A stretch of DNA of 64,000 bases. It comes from Legionella sp. PC997 (lineage in GTDB: Bacteria > Pseudomonadota > Gammaproteobacteria > Legionellales > Legionellaceae). Under the pieces are notes generated by a model. That model saw nothing but the letters and a program-made list of their open reading frames with translations. It was not told where the DNA came from and did not search any database. Where the stretch lies: NCBI RefSeq assembly GCF_014109825.1, contig NZ_CP059576.1, forward strand, positions 419,001 through 483,000. Reading direction: 5' to 3'. This document shows positions 1 to 8,870 of the stretch, in pieces. The first letter of the stretch is position 1, and each line of letters begins with the position of its first letter. A program made the translations under genes and the position numbers.

Positions 1-1787
1 CAGGCAAGGCTTTGGCAGATATCGATACTTTTACGTTACGCTTGTTGAAGCGAAAGGGTTTTGCCGATGCGTACCTAGCCCAAATATGGGCCTGCCCTGA
101 AGAGCAGGTTCGCACACGACGCAAAGAGCTAGGCATTGTTCCTGTTTATAAGCGCATTGATTCATGTGCTGGTGAATTCCCAAGTGATACGGCCTATATG
201 TATTCCTGTTATGAAACTCGTTGTGAGTCTCGGCCTGATACAGACAAGAAAAAGATCATGATTCTTGGTGGGGGTCCTAACCGTATTGGTCAGGGAATAG
301 AATTTGATTATTGTTGTGTGCATGCAGCGATGGCGCTTAGAGAAGCCGGGTGCCAGACGATTATGGTCAATTGCAATCCCGAAACAGTTTCTACAGATTT
401 TGATACCTCGGATCGGTTGTATTTTGAACCAGTAACCCTAGAAGATGTTTTAGGAATTGTCGATGTAGAAAAACCAGACGGAGTGATTGTTCATTACGGT
501 GGGCAAACCCCTTTAAAATTAGCACGCGCTTTAGAAGCTAACGGTGTTAAAATTATTGGAACCTCCCCGGACGCTATTGATAGAGCGGAAGATAGAGACC
601 GGTTTCAAAAATTAGTTACTGAATTAAAATTACATCAACCTGATAATGGCACGGTGCGGAGTGAGGCAGAAGCCATAGCTTTAGCAAATAAAATTGGTTA
701 TCCGTTGGTTGTTAGACCTTCCTATGTTCTCGGTGGTCGAGCTATGGAAGTTGTCTATCAAGAAGATGATTTACGACATTATCTATCGCATGCAGTTGCG
801 GTATCTAATGACTCTCCCGTTTTATTGGATAAATTTTTAAATGATGCAATTGAAGTAGATATTGATGCGGTTTGTGATGGTAAAGAAGTATTGATTGGTG
901 CTGTAATGGAGCATATAGAACAAGCGGGTATTCATTCAGGAGATTCTGCTTGTACGTTACCTCCATTTAGCTTAAGTGTTGTGGTGCAACAAGACCTAAT
1001 GGAACAAATGCGGCAAATGGCTTTGAATTTAGGTGTTGTCGGTTTGATTAATGCACAATTTGCAATTCAAGCGGATGACATTTATGTCTTGGAAGTCAAT
1101 CCAAGGGCCTCAAGAACAGTTCCTTTTGTTTCCAAAGCGACAGGATTGCCTTTGGCTAAAATCGCTGCTCTTTGTAAATTGGGTGTTAGTTTGAAAGAAC
1201 AAGGATTAAGCAGCCAAAATCACCATATGCCATCGTTTTATTCCATTAAACTTCCGGTATTTCCTTTCATCAAATTCTCTGGAGTAGATTCTATTCTGGG
1301 GCCAGAAATGAAATCTACGGGTGAAGTGATGGGTATTGCCAGACGTTTCGGACAAGCTTATGCTAAAGCACAATTGGGTGCTGGTTGCAACATAGCTAAA
1401 CGACGTCGCGCTTTTGTCTCTGTTCGAGATGCAGATAAAACACGAGTGGGTGAAATTGCTAAACGGTTAATTGAATTAGGTTTTGAAATAATTGCAACGC
1501 GCGGTACTGCATTGGCCTTGCAAGCAGCAGGTGTCGATTGCCGTAGAGTATTTAAAGTGAACGAAGGGCGTCCCCACGTTTTAGATTTTATAAAAAATAA
1601 TGAAATTGATTTTATTGTAAATACAACTGAGGGTAAGCAAGCTATTGCCGATTCATTTGCAATCAGGCGCAATGCATTGCAACACAAGGTTAGCTATACT
1701 ACAACTTTGTCAGGAGCTGAGGCAGCTTGCTTGGCTATGAAATATGAAGATAGAGAAACTGTGACCCGATTGCAGGATTTACATTAA
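1..1787 (+). CDS. carB: Carbamoyl-phosphate synthase large subunit, 3' part
   Basis: Makes carbamoyl phosphate from bicarbonate, ATP and ammonia channelled from CarA, feeding pyrimidine and arginine synthesis. The frame is open to the left edge (first full codon at base 3), so the gene starts outside the window. About 594 C-terminal residues of a roughly 1,070-residue protein are present: the end of the oligomerisation domain, the second ATP-grasp half and the MGS-like allosteric domain. Visible signatures are [31 protein letters not shown] and [19 protein letters not shown], the last carrying metal and ATP ligands. greA follows on the same strand, an arrangement common in gammaproteobacteria. 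The reading frame is intact to the stop. Family assignment is certain. Confidence 0.97.
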   Translation, partial: GKALADIDTFTLRLLKRKGFADAYLAQIWACPEEQVRTRRKELGIVPVYKRIDSCAGEFPSDTAYMYSCYETRCESRPDTDKKKIMILGGGPNRIGQGIEFDYCCVHAAMALREAGCQTIMVNCNPETVSTDFDTSDRLYFEPVTLEDVLGIVDVEKPDGVIVHYGGQTPLKLARALEANGVKIIGTSPDAIDRAEDRDRFQKLVTELKLHQPDNGTVRSEAEAIALANKIGYPLVVRPSYVLGGRAMEVVYQEDDLRHYLSHAVAVSNDSPVLLDKFLNDAIEVDIDAVCDGKEVLIGAVMEHIEQAGIHSGDSACTLPPFSLSVVVQQDLMEQMRQMALNLGVVGLINAQFAIQADDIYVLEVNPRASRTVPFVSKATGLPLAKIAALCKLGVSLKEQGLSSQNHHMPSFYSIKLPVFPFIKFSGVDSILGPEMKSTGEVMGIARRFGQAYAKAQLGAGCNIAKRRRAFVSVRDADKTRVGEIAKRLIELGFEIIATRGTALALQAAGVDCRRVFKVNEGRPHVLDFIKNNEIDFIVNTTEGKQAIADSFAIRRNALQHKVSYTTTLSGAEAACLAMKYEDRETVTRLQDLH

Positions 1788-1790
1788 AAA

Positions 1791-1872
1791 ATCGTAGGGG
1801 TAAAGCACAGCGTAATCGGGTTGCTTTTTACAAGTAACCCGTTATGGCTGATGTCCTCATCCCTGCTACGAT
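1791..1872. repeat. Palindromic intergenic repeat (REP/MITE-like) after carB
   Basis: Outer arms ATCGTAG (1791-1797) and CTACGAT (1866-1872) are perfectly complementary. Inner arms CGGGTT (1817-1822) and AACCCG (1836-1841) are also complementary, so the element can fold into a long interrupted hairpin. The core GCGTAATCGGGTT resembles a palindromic intergenic element I recall as widespread in proteobacteria; this is an impression, not a search result. It may also end carB transcripts, although no U-run follows the outer arm. Confidence 0.55.
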
Positions 1873-1965
1873 CTAACAATGGTTTAACTTAATGTGAAAA
1901 GCTCTTTTTCTTGTTGTTTTGGAGAAAAAGTAGAATTACCAGGGAATTATTATTTTGAGGTAGAT

Positions 1966-2442
1966 ATGAGTAAACACCCCATGACATTACAAGGTGCCCA
2001 AGCACTGAAAGAAGAATTACATCGTTTAAAATTTATTGATAGACCTCGTATAGTTGAGGCGATAGCGACAGCACGAGCTCACGGTGATTTGAAAGAAAAT
2101 GCCGAATATCATGCGGCTCGAGAACAGCAAAGCTTTAATGAGGGCCGTATTCAGGAGCTGGAAGCTAAATTATCTCATGCACAAATTATTGATATCAGCA
2201 AGCTCCCCAATAATGGTAAGGTGGTTTTTGGCGCTACAGTGACTGTGTGTCATGTCTCATCAGATGCTACCCTCACCTACAAAATTGTGGGTGAAGATGA
2301 GGCGGATATTAAACAAAATAAAATTTCTTATAGTTCTCCAATCGGTCGTGCTCTAATTGGTAAGGAATTGGACGATGCAGTAACAGTAAATACACCCGGC
2401 GGAATGGTGGATTATGAAATTATTGATGTACAATACGTCTAA
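1966..2442 (+). CDS. greA: Transcription elongation factor GreA
   Basis: Binds the secondary channel of RNA polymerase and stimulates cleavage of backtracked transcripts. The 158-residue product matches the usual GreA length. It has an N-terminal coiled coil with the acidic tip ([20 protein letters not shown], about residues 32-51) and a C-terminal FKBP-like domain with [13 protein letters not shown]. The frame is open upstream to 1894, but the ATG at 1966 is preferred. It follows GAGGTAGAT, gives the family length and begins [10 protein letters not shown] as expected. It sits downstream of carB, separated by a palindromic repeat, and is followed by a strong terminator-like hairpin. Confidence 0.96.
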   Translation: MSKHPMTLQGAQALKEELHRLKFIDRPRIVEAIATARAHGDLKENAEYHAAREQQSFNEGRIQELEAKLSHAQIIDISKLPNNGKVVFGATVTVCHVSSDATLTYKIVGEDEADIKQNKISYSSPIGRALIGKELDDAVTVNTPGGMVDYEIIDVQYV

Positions 2443-2473
2443 TGACGCCTAAAAATTAGATCTCCCAAAATGG

Positions 2474-2501
2474 AACCTGGGCATCCCTCAAAGCCCAGGT
2501 T
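2474..2501 (+). terminator. Rho-independent terminator after greA
   Basis: A perfect 9-bp stem, AACCTGGGC (2474-2482) with GCCCAGGTT (2493-2501), has a 10-base loop and is followed by TT. It lies 32 bases after the greA stop. The stem motif ACCTGGG recurs in a second terminator of this window (7425-7454), and a variant with ACCTAGG occurs at 27104-27134. Confidence 0.75.
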
Positions 2502-2668
2502 TTGAATCGTTATGTTCACTAAATCGATAACCAAGTTTTATACAATAGATTTCACATTCTTCCTTAGTGATTTGTTCTGCATTTTTCTTCCATTTTTGCT
2601 TACTTGCTCCCAAAATATAAAAAGAATCTTCTTAATCCAACAAAAGGTCTATAATTAAATATAGCTTT

Positions 2669-2696
2669 TTGAACCGATGCTAAAAACAAATATAAT
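2669..2696 (+). promoter_or_regulatory. Sigma70-type promoter for the kinase cluster
   Basis: TTGAAC (2669-2674) and TATAAT (2691-2696) are separated by 16 bases, about 30 bases before the ATG at 2726. An AGGAAG ribosome-binding site lies between them and the start. The intergenic stretch after the greA terminator is AT-rich and shows no other gene. Confidence 0.5.
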
Positions 2697-2725
2697 CTGG
2701 ATGTTTACTATTACAGGAAGTAATA

Positions 2726-5353
2726 ATGAGCGTATTATCTGAATGGTTTCAAACAACACCAATTCCAGCTAATGTCATTACTGGTTATTATGATTTTAAA
2801 CTCGTAACCTTATCCTATGTAATTGCGGTTCTTGCATCGTATGTTGCCTTAACTTTTGTGGGAAGGCTTCGCGCTACAAAAAATACGTATCGCCGAATTT
2901 ATTGGCTCGCAGGTGGTGCTTTTGCAATGGGAGCAGGAATTTGGTCTATGCATTTTGTGGGAATGCTCGCCTTTATTATGCCTATGCCCATGGAGTATGA
3001 CATAAATTGGACTGCTGCTTCGTTAATCATTGCCATACTTGCTTCCGCTTTAGCCTTATTTATTTTACAGAGAAAAGATTATTCGATTGTTCATCTGGCT
3101 CTGGGTGGTTTAATCGTGGGTCTTGCGATATCCACCATGCACTATATGGGCATGGAAGGGATGAAAGTGCATGTAAATATTCATTATTTACCCGGGTTAT
3201 TTTTTCTTTCTATTGGTATAGGGATTGCTGCGGCAGAAACTGCGCTCTGGCTAGCGTTGGAGAGTAACTATGGTTCGAGTAAAAGACAATTTAATCTGAA
3301 AATTATTAGTTCTTTATTAATGGGGTTTGCCATATGCGGGATGCATTACACAGGAATGTCAGCCGCTGTATTTACAACCAGTCTAACCCACGTTATGACC
3401 GACGAGAATGTGGCAATTCAACAAAATTATTTAGCCTATTTTGTGGCTGGAATCAGCGGCTTAATTTTTATTATTGCCCTCACTGCATCGGGTTATTACA
3501 AGAAAATGCTCACCGCGATAGATAATGAGAAAGAATTTCTTAATGCGATGCTTGATAATTTAGAGGATGGCATTATAGCCTGCAATGCAGAAGGGCGAAT
3601 TACCGTATTAAACCATACAATTCAAAAATACATTAATTCAGATAAGACAGATAAGAACATTGATAATATATTGGATTATTTTAGTCTTCACACCATGCAA
3701 AATACGCCCCTCGCCCCAGATGATTTTCCACTTAAACGGGCCTTAAATGGTGAGCGTTTGCGCGACATTGAGCTCTTTATGCATGTTAAAAAAAATGGAG
3801 TTCGCAATGTGGTGATTGATGGACAAAAGATCATTAACTCTGAAGGAAAGAACTTAGGTGCGGTTATCGTCATCCATGATATAACTGATTTAAAACAAAC
3901 TGAGAAATTAAAAAATGAATTTGTTTCTATAGTGAGTCATGAATTACGTACCCCACTTACTTCAATACGAGGTTCTTTGGGGCTATTGGTCAGCGGTGTT
4001 TTAGGGAAATTTCCTGAAAAGGTAATGAAATTGCTTGAGATCGCGAACAATAATTGCGAACGCTTACTTTTATTAATCAATGACATTTTGGATATTGAAA
4101 AAATTGAAGCAGGGAAAATGGATTTTGAGTTAAAAGTAACGAACTTAAATAAACTAGTAAGCGAGTCTATAGATGTTAACAAAATGTATGCGGACAAATT
4201 TAAAGTTAAAATTAAATTACTCCCACCTGAACATGAGTATTTAGTGACGGTTGATCCTGACCGGTTAATGCAAGTTTTAGCAAATTTGGTTTCTAATGCA
4301 TGTAAATTTTCTTATGAAAATGAGACGGTCACGATACAAATTAAACAATTGAACTCAGTAGTCCGCGTATCGGTTGTAAATAAAGGGAAGGGAATTTCTC
4401 CTGAATTTCAGTCACGTATTTTTCAAAAATTTTCTCAAGGAGATTCATCAACTACCCGTGGGAAAGGGGGAACTGGTTTAGGATTAAATATTAGCAAAAT
4501 GATTATTGAAAAATTGGGTGGTACGTTACATTTTGAGAGTAAGCCTGATGAGCTCACCACATTTTATTTTGAATTGCCATTAGCACAAAAATCCCTTCTC
4601 GTGACAGCAGAAAAAAATCAAATAATTATTCCGGAAACCAAAAAGCGCTTACTTATTTGTGACGATGATGAGGATCAATCTAATTATATTAAGTTACTTT
4701 TAGAGTCAGCCGGTTTTATTGCTGAGATTGCTTCTTCCGCGGCTGAAGCGCGACGCTTATTACAACATCAGCAATACCATGCACTTTTATTGGATCTAAT
4801 ATTACCTGACCAGGATGGGATCTCATTCATTAGAGAATTACGTATGGATAAAAAAACTATGAATTTGCCCATTATTGTACTTTCTGTAATTGCTCAAACA
4901 GGAAAAGAGTTATCCAATGGTGATGCTGTTTCAATTATAGACTGGCTGGATAAGCCCATTGATTTTAAAAAACTACTTCAGTCAATTAATAAAGTACAAA
5001 AAAGTGATTTTCAAAAAAAACCTCATATATTGCATATCGAAGACAATAAGGATACGCAAGAAATTGTAGAAACGCTTCTTGAAAAACATGCAAATATCTC
5101 AACAGCAAATAACCTACAGGAAGCAAAACAAATGCTTGAAAAAGACAAGTATAGTTTGGTTATTTTAGATTTATTGTTACCCGATGGGAATGGAGCAGAA
5201 ATTTTACCTTTGATCTCAAAATATCATGCACCGGTGGTTGTATTTTCTGATACCAAGTTAAATGAAGATTTCTCAAAGTTTGTTAGCCAGGCTTTACTTA
5301 AATCGAATTCTTCAAATGAAATTTTGTTAAATACTATTAAAAACCTTCTTTAA
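2726..5353 (+). CDS. MHYT-domain hybrid histidine kinase with two receiver domains
   Basis: Membrane sensor kinase of 875 residues. The N-terminal seven-helix MHYT domain (about 1-255) has three repeats of the diagnostic motif: WSMHFVGM, STMHYMGM and CGMHYTGM. In the family these are proposed to bind a metal and sense a diatomic gas. A PAS-like segment follows (about 270-390), then HisKA with SHELRTPL (phosphoacceptor His405) and an HATPase_c domain with N box and GTGLGLNISK. Two receiver domains complete the protein, with predicted phosphoacceptors Asp690 (LLLDLILPD) and Asp815 (VILDLLLPD). It starts with ATG after AGGAAG. The next two genes, 21 bases later and then overlapping, encode a lone receiver and an HPt-GGDEF protein, suggesting one phosphorelay. 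The signal sensed is not known. Confidence 0.9.
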   Translation: MSVLSEWFQTTPIPANVITGYYDFKLVTLSYVIAVLASYVALTFVGRLRATKNTYRRIYWLAGGAFAMGAGIWSMHFVGMLAFIMPMPMEYDINWTAASLIIAILASALALFILQRKDYSIVHLALGGLIVGLAISTMHYMGMEGMKVHVNIHYLPGLFFLSIGIGIAAAETALWLALESNYGSSKRQFNLKIISSLLMGFAICGMHYTGMSAAVFTTSLTHVMTDENVAIQQNYLAYFVAGISGLIFIIALTASGYYKKMLTAIDNEKEFLNAMLDNLEDGIIACNAEGRITVLNHTIQKYINSDKTDKNIDNILDYFSLHTMQNTPLAPDDFPLKRALNGERLRDIELFMHVKKNGVRNVVIDGQKIINSEGKNLGAVIVIHDITDLKQTEKLKNEFVSIVSHELRTPLTSIRGSLGLLVSGVLGKFPEKVMKLLEIANNNCERLLLLINDILDIEKIEAGKMDFELKVTNLNKLVSESIDVNKMYADKFKVKIKLLPPEHEYLVTVDPDRLMQVLANLVSNACKFSYENETVTIQIKQLNSVVRVSVVNKGKGISPEFQSRIFQKFSQGDSSTTRGKGGTGLGLNISKMIIEKLGGTLHFESKPDELTTFYFELPLAQKSLLVTAEKNQIIIPETKKRLLICDDDEDQSNYIKLLLESAGFIAEIASSAAEARRLLQHQQYHALLLDLILPDQDGISFIRELRMDKKTMNLPIIVLSVIAQTGKELSNGDAVSIIDWLDKPIDFKKLLQSINKVQKSDFQKKPHILHIEDNKDTQEIVETLLEKHANISTANNLQEAKQMLEKDKYSLVILDLLLPDGNGAEILPLISKYHAPVVVFSDTKLNEDFSKFVSQALLKSNSSNEILLNTIKNLL

Positions 5354-5374
5354 GTCCTATTAAAGGAGAACACT

Positions 5375-5767
5375 ATGGCGAATAAAGAGCTTAAAAGAAT
5401 TTTATATGCTGAGGATGAAGAGGATATAAGAGCTATTGCCCAAATTGCTTTAGAAGATATTGGCGGGTTTTCGGTAATGTATTGCTCTAATGGGAAAAAA
5501 ATTCTTGAGGCAGCGAAAGAATACACACCTGATTTGCTTTTATTGGATGTAATGATGCCTGAAATGGATGGGCCCACTACCCTACGCGAATTACGTAAGA
5601 ATCCAGATTTTATAAAAATACCCGCTATATTTATGACTGCTAAAATACAAAATAATGAGATAGCAGATTATAAGTCAATCGGAGCAATTGATGTAATTAA
5701 AAAACCTTTTGATCCGTTGACTCTCGCAACATCAATAAAAAATGCATGGTTGAAATATAATGGATGA
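5375..5767 (+). CDS. Single-domain response regulator (CheY-like)
   Basis: A 130-residue protein that is only a receiver domain. It has the acidic pocket AEDEED (residues 12-17), phosphoacceptor Asp58 in LLLLDVMMPEMDG, Thr in FMTAK and the conserved Lys in IKKPFDP. There is no output domain, so it probably shuttles phosphate or acts by binding a partner. AAAGGAG precedes the ATG. It lies 21 bases after the hybrid kinase and overlaps the HPt-GGDEF gene by 8 bases, so the three are almost certainly co-expressed and probably act in one relay. Confidence 0.92.
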   Translation: MANKELKRILYAEDEEDIRAIAQIALEDIGGFSVMYCSNGKKILEAAKEYTPDLLLLDVMMPEMDGPTTLRELRKNPDFIKIPAIFMTAKIQNNEIADYKSIGAIDVIKKPFDPLTLATSIKNAWLKYNG

Positions 5768-7388
5768 AAATACACAAAAAAAATTGCATAATCTTTTCGT
5801 TCTCTATAGTAAGAGTCTTCCGGAGAAAATTCACAATATAGAGATGCAGTGGCATGCCCAACTTAAAGAATGGAATTTAACAGGCTTTCAGAATTTTCAT
5901 CGTGATGTCCACAGTTTGTGTGGCTCAGCGGGCACCTACGGTTATACAGAATTAAGTAAGACCGCGCGTAAGATGGAAATATTATTAAAGGATATTCTCA
6001 CTAAGGGTAAATTAACTCAGGATGATCAAGAGAAAATCACTCCCTTTTTTAACCAGTTGAAAAGTGTATTGGCTCAAGAAATTCCTAAGAAGCCGATTTT
6101 CGCAGAGGAGACTCAACCTACCGATAATAAGTTAGTGTATATATTGGAGCAGGAAAAGGAATTAGTTAATGAACTTATTGAAAATTTAAAGCAAGCAGGC
6201 TATTGCGCGCAATCAATAAAAAATATGCCTTCATTATTGAGTTCAATACAAGAAAACCAACCTATTGCAATTATTATCAATACGGATTATCTGAAAAAAT
6301 CGGCCCTAGAACAGCTGATCGACATACAAAAACAACAAAAAACGCCCAGCCAATTGTTTTGTATTATCCCTAATGCTGATTTATTACCTCGACTTACTGC
6401 CATCCGGGCGGGTTGTGTGGCGTATTTTCAAAAGCCTCTTGATGTGTCTTATTTGGTGCAGGAATTAAATATAAATTGCAGTTCGTCTGTTAATGAAGCT
6501 TATAGAATCTTAATTTTGGATGACTCGAAATCTTTGACGGAATATTACTCTCTGATTTTGAAACAAGCAGATATGATTACTCGTGCCATTACTAATCCAT
6601 TGAACTTATTAAAAGAGCTGGAAGCATTTCATCCTGATTTACTTTTAATGGATGTTTATATGCCTGGATGTTCTGGTTTAGAACTTGCCGCTTTACTGCG
6701 TAAGGACAGAAGATATACAAAAATCCCAATTATTTTTCTGTCTACAGAAGATGATAAAAATAAAAAATTAGCTGCAATCAGTTTAGGTGGAGATGATTTT
6801 CTTACTAAGCCTATTTCACCCCATGATTTAGTTTCAGCAGTACGATCACGATCAAACCGCGCCAGTATTTTAAATTATTACATGACCACCGACAGCCTAA
6901 CGGGGTTATTAAACCACTCAAGTATTTTGAATCGTTTAAACATTGAAATTGCGCGAGCAAAACAACAAAACAGCTCTCTTTCATTTGTAATGATTGATAT
7001 TGATCATTTTAAATCGATAAATGACTCTTACGGTCATCCATTTGGGGATCTGGTAATTAAAAAGTTATCTTCTTTACTTATGGTGAGTTTACGAAATCGA
7101 GACATCATTGGACGGTATGGAGGTGAGGAGTTTGCAATCATCTTGCCCGGTGCAAGTCTTGAATGCAGCCAAAAAATCTGCAATGACTTGCGACTGCAAT
7201 TTTCTCAAAATTATTTCACAGTGAATGGACAAAAGGTTCATGTAACCATTAGTGTGGGCATTTCTTATTTTGATGGGAATTATGATATTAATAACTTAGT
7301 AAATCAAGCAGATAAAGCATTATATAAAGCTAAAGAAAATGGAAGAAACCAAGTAGTTATTTTTGACGAAACCTTGGTTTTAAATTAG
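5760..7388 (+). CDS. HPt-receiver-GGDEF protein, probable diguanylate cyclase
   Basis: A soluble 542-residue phosphorelay output protein. The HPt domain (about 1-110) has HSLCGSAGTYGY with predicted phospho-His51. A degenerate receiver (about 122-240) follows, in which the phosphoacceptor position reads Asn in AIIINTDY although the Lys of FQKPLD is kept. Next is an intact receiver with Asp298 in LLLMDVYMPG and TKPIS. The C-terminal GGDEF domain has DSLTGLLNHSS, DIDHFKSIND and active-site GGEEF at about 454-458, so c-di-GMP synthesis is predicted. The start overlaps the preceding response regulator by 8 bases. The layout suggests the upstream MHYT kinase controls c-di-GMP output through His51 or Asp298; this is inference from gene order. 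Confidence 0.9.
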   Translation: MDENTQKKLHNLFVLYSKSLPEKIHNIEMQWHAQLKEWNLTGFQNFHRDVHSLCGSAGTYGYTELSKTARKMEILLKDILTKGKLTQDDQEKITPFFNQLKSVLAQEIPKKPIFAEETQPTDNKLVYILEQEKELVNELIENLKQAGYCAQSIKNMPSLLSSIQENQPIAIIINTDYLKKSALEQLIDIQKQQKTPSQLFCIIPNADLLPRLTAIRAGCVAYFQKPLDVSYLVQELNINCSSSVNEAYRILILDDSKSLTEYYSLILKQADMITRAITNPLNLLKELEAFHPDLLLMDVYMPGCSGLELAALLRKDRRYTKIPIIFLSTEDDKNKKLAAISLGGDDFLTKPISPHDLVSAVRSRSNRASILNYYMTTDSLTGLLNHSSILNRLNIEIARAKQQNSSLSFVMIDIDHFKSINDSYGHPFGDLVIKKLSSLLMVSLRNRDIIGRYGGEEFAIILPGASLECSQKICNDLRLQFSQNYFTVNGQKVHVTISVGISYFDGNYDINNLVNQADKALYKAKENGRNQVVIFDETLVLN

Positions 7389-7424
7389 TTGCCAAACATG
7401 TAATTTAAGTGAAAATCAAATATT

Positions 7425-7454
7425 ACCTGGGTTTCAAAGAATGAGTACCCAGGT
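7425..7454. terminator. Bidirectional terminator between convergent genes
   Basis: ACCTGGGT (7425-7432) and ACCCAGGT (7447-7454) form a perfect 8-bp stem followed by TTT. It lies between the ends of the GGDEF gene (+) and the Tim44-domain gene (-) and could serve both. Confidence 0.65.
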
Positions 7455-7467
7455 TTTAGCCTTAGAA

Positions 7468-8295
7468 TTAAGGTTGGAATACTTCCTGCTGAATACCGCC
7501 GACAACCCATTGAGAACTATTAGAAAATTGACGGAAATGCCAAATTTCACACAGTGGACTTATGGGTTCATTATCCTCTTTTATTGAACCGGTAAAGCGG
7601 ACACTCGCGATGAGTGAATTTGACTGTTTAGAAACATCCAATAACTCAGCATCTAAAGTAATTACCTCTGTTTCATTCGCTGCACTTCCCCGCTCATCTA
7701 ATTGCATCTTGATTTCTGCAAATACCTCTGGTGCGGTGAACTCACTTAAATCTTGGAGATTTTTTTGGTCATAAGCAGCTTGTAAGCGGTTAAATGTCAC
7801 TTTGGCTTCCCGTAAAAAGGTTTCAGGTACAAAACCTATGGGATATTCAGAATAATTACTCCCAGCGCTACTTCCTGAGCTGTTATTAAAGGGTTGGGTA
7901 AAATTATTAAAAGGACTTTGGCTAGAACGGGTTTGTCCTTGATTAGTTTGAAAACCAGGTTGCATTCTTTTACGGAAAAAGCCAACAATAAAAAAGAGAA
8001 CTGCACCCATAATTAACCAGGACAAGATTCCATTAGCAAAACCATGTCCCATAAACAAACTGGTGAGCAAACCGCCAATCAGTAGACCACTGAGCATTCC
8101 TCCCCATCGGCTGGTATTTTTGGTGCTTTGACCAAAAGCACTGGACTTTTGCACCTTATTAGGTGAAAACAAAGCACTGTGTGAACGTTGAATGCCAAAA
8201 CTTCTGCCAGCACCAAAACGTTTTGCTGAGGCTTCGTTGACTAATAGTCCAAAGCTTAATAATGCAATAAGTAAATACGAAACAAGCGTACGCAT
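7468..8295 (-). CDS. Tim44-domain membrane or envelope protein
   Basis: The 275-residue product begins with a signal-like segment (MRTLVSYLLIALLSFGLL, then NEASA). A basic, Ser-rich stretch and a pair of hydrophobic segments (MLSGLLIGGLLTSLFMGHG and ILSWLIMGAVLFFIVGFF) follow. A Ser/Asn/Gln-rich linker leads to a C-terminal Tim44-like domain (about residues 150-275) starting at PETFLREAKVTFNRLQAAYD. Bacterial Tim44-like proteins are mostly uncharacterised; an envelope role is plausible. The frame is open further upstream to 8379, but the ATG at 8295 follows AAGAAAGG and starts directly at the signal segment. It is transcribed alone, convergent with the GGDEF gene and divergent from the small gene at 8476. 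Confidence 0.8.
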   Translation of the reverse strand: MRTLVSYLLIALLSFGLLVNEASAKRFGAGRSFGIQRSHSALFSPNKVQKSSAFGQSTKNTSRWGGMLSGLLIGGLLTSLFMGHGFANGILSWLIMGAVLFFIVGFFRKRMQPGFQTNQGQTRSSQSPFNNFTQPFNNSSGSSAGSNYSEYPIGFVPETFLREAKVTFNRLQAAYDQKNLQDLSEFTAPEVFAEIKMQLDERGSAANETEVITLDAELLDVSKQSNSLIASVRFTGSIKEDNEPISPLCEIWHFRQFSNSSQWVVGGIQQEVFQP

Positions 8296-8377
8296 AGTAT
8301 CAGACCTTTCTTTTTTAAATGAAGACCTAAGTATAAAGTAATTCGAATGAAACTGCATCTTTGTGGTTGAATTTTGC

Positions 8378-8407
8378 ACTATAATTAAAAACTGTAGGAA
8401 TTTTCAA
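8378..8407 (-). promoter_or_regulatory. Promoter for the Tim44-domain gene
   Basis: On the minus strand TTGAAA (8407-8402) and TATAGT (8383-8378) are separated by 18 bases, upstream of the start at 8295. It would give a leader of roughly 75 bases. Hexamer match is good but unverified. Confidence 0.4.
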
Positions 8408-8475
8408 AATTCAGTAATGGATAGAAATCAAATAAAATATGACTAGGTATGCGTTAAATACATAAGGAGTATGTT

Positions 8476-8832
8476 ATGTCTGAATATCAAAAAGGAGATT
8501 TGGGGACTGAGCGTAGTCATTTTTTTCCAAAAGCCATGCATCACTCGGCGGAGTCGGAAACAGTATTGATACGATTACAGGCTCTATTAAGTCGTATTGA
8601 AGAAGGGATTGCTTATTGTAAGCAACAAACGGATCTGTATCCGAGGATGCAACAATATGCTGACAAAATATCGGTTTTAAATGCCATCAAAAACTATATT
8701 TGTGGCAATATAGGTCTTGATCTTTTAGAAGAATATATGATGATGTATCCCAAATGGGATAAAAATCCTGATGGTATAGATATTAATAAGTTGCTTCAGG
8801 AAGCTCTCACTTTTAAAGGTGAGCCTCAATAA
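8476..8832 (+). CDS. Hypothetical protein, 118 residues
   Basis: I do not recognise this protein. It starts with ATG after a good AAGGAG site with 6-base spacing, and has no signal peptide or membrane segment. The centre is probably alpha-helical (LIRLQALLSRIEEGIAYCKQ, about residues 31-50), and the C-terminal half has a MMMYPKWDKNPDG segment. It stands alone between a divergent Tim44-domain gene and the convergent icmF. Position next to icmF could suggest a secretion link, but nothing in the sequence shows it. The ribosome-binding site and codon pattern support a real gene. Confidence 0.7.
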   Translation: MSEYQKGDLGTERSHFFPKAMHHSAESETVLIRLQALLSRIEEGIAYCKQQTDLYPRMQQYADKISVLNAIKNYICGNIGLDLLEEYMMMYPKWDKNPDGIDINKLLQEALTFKGEPQ

Positions 8833-8870
8833 ACGTCATTTGTGACTAAGAAAGTTCATCTCTTAAACAA

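Noticed and set aside
1358-1687. A 109-codon antisense frame inside carB
   Set aside because: It is the shadow of a highly conserved coding region and has no start signal or recognisable product.
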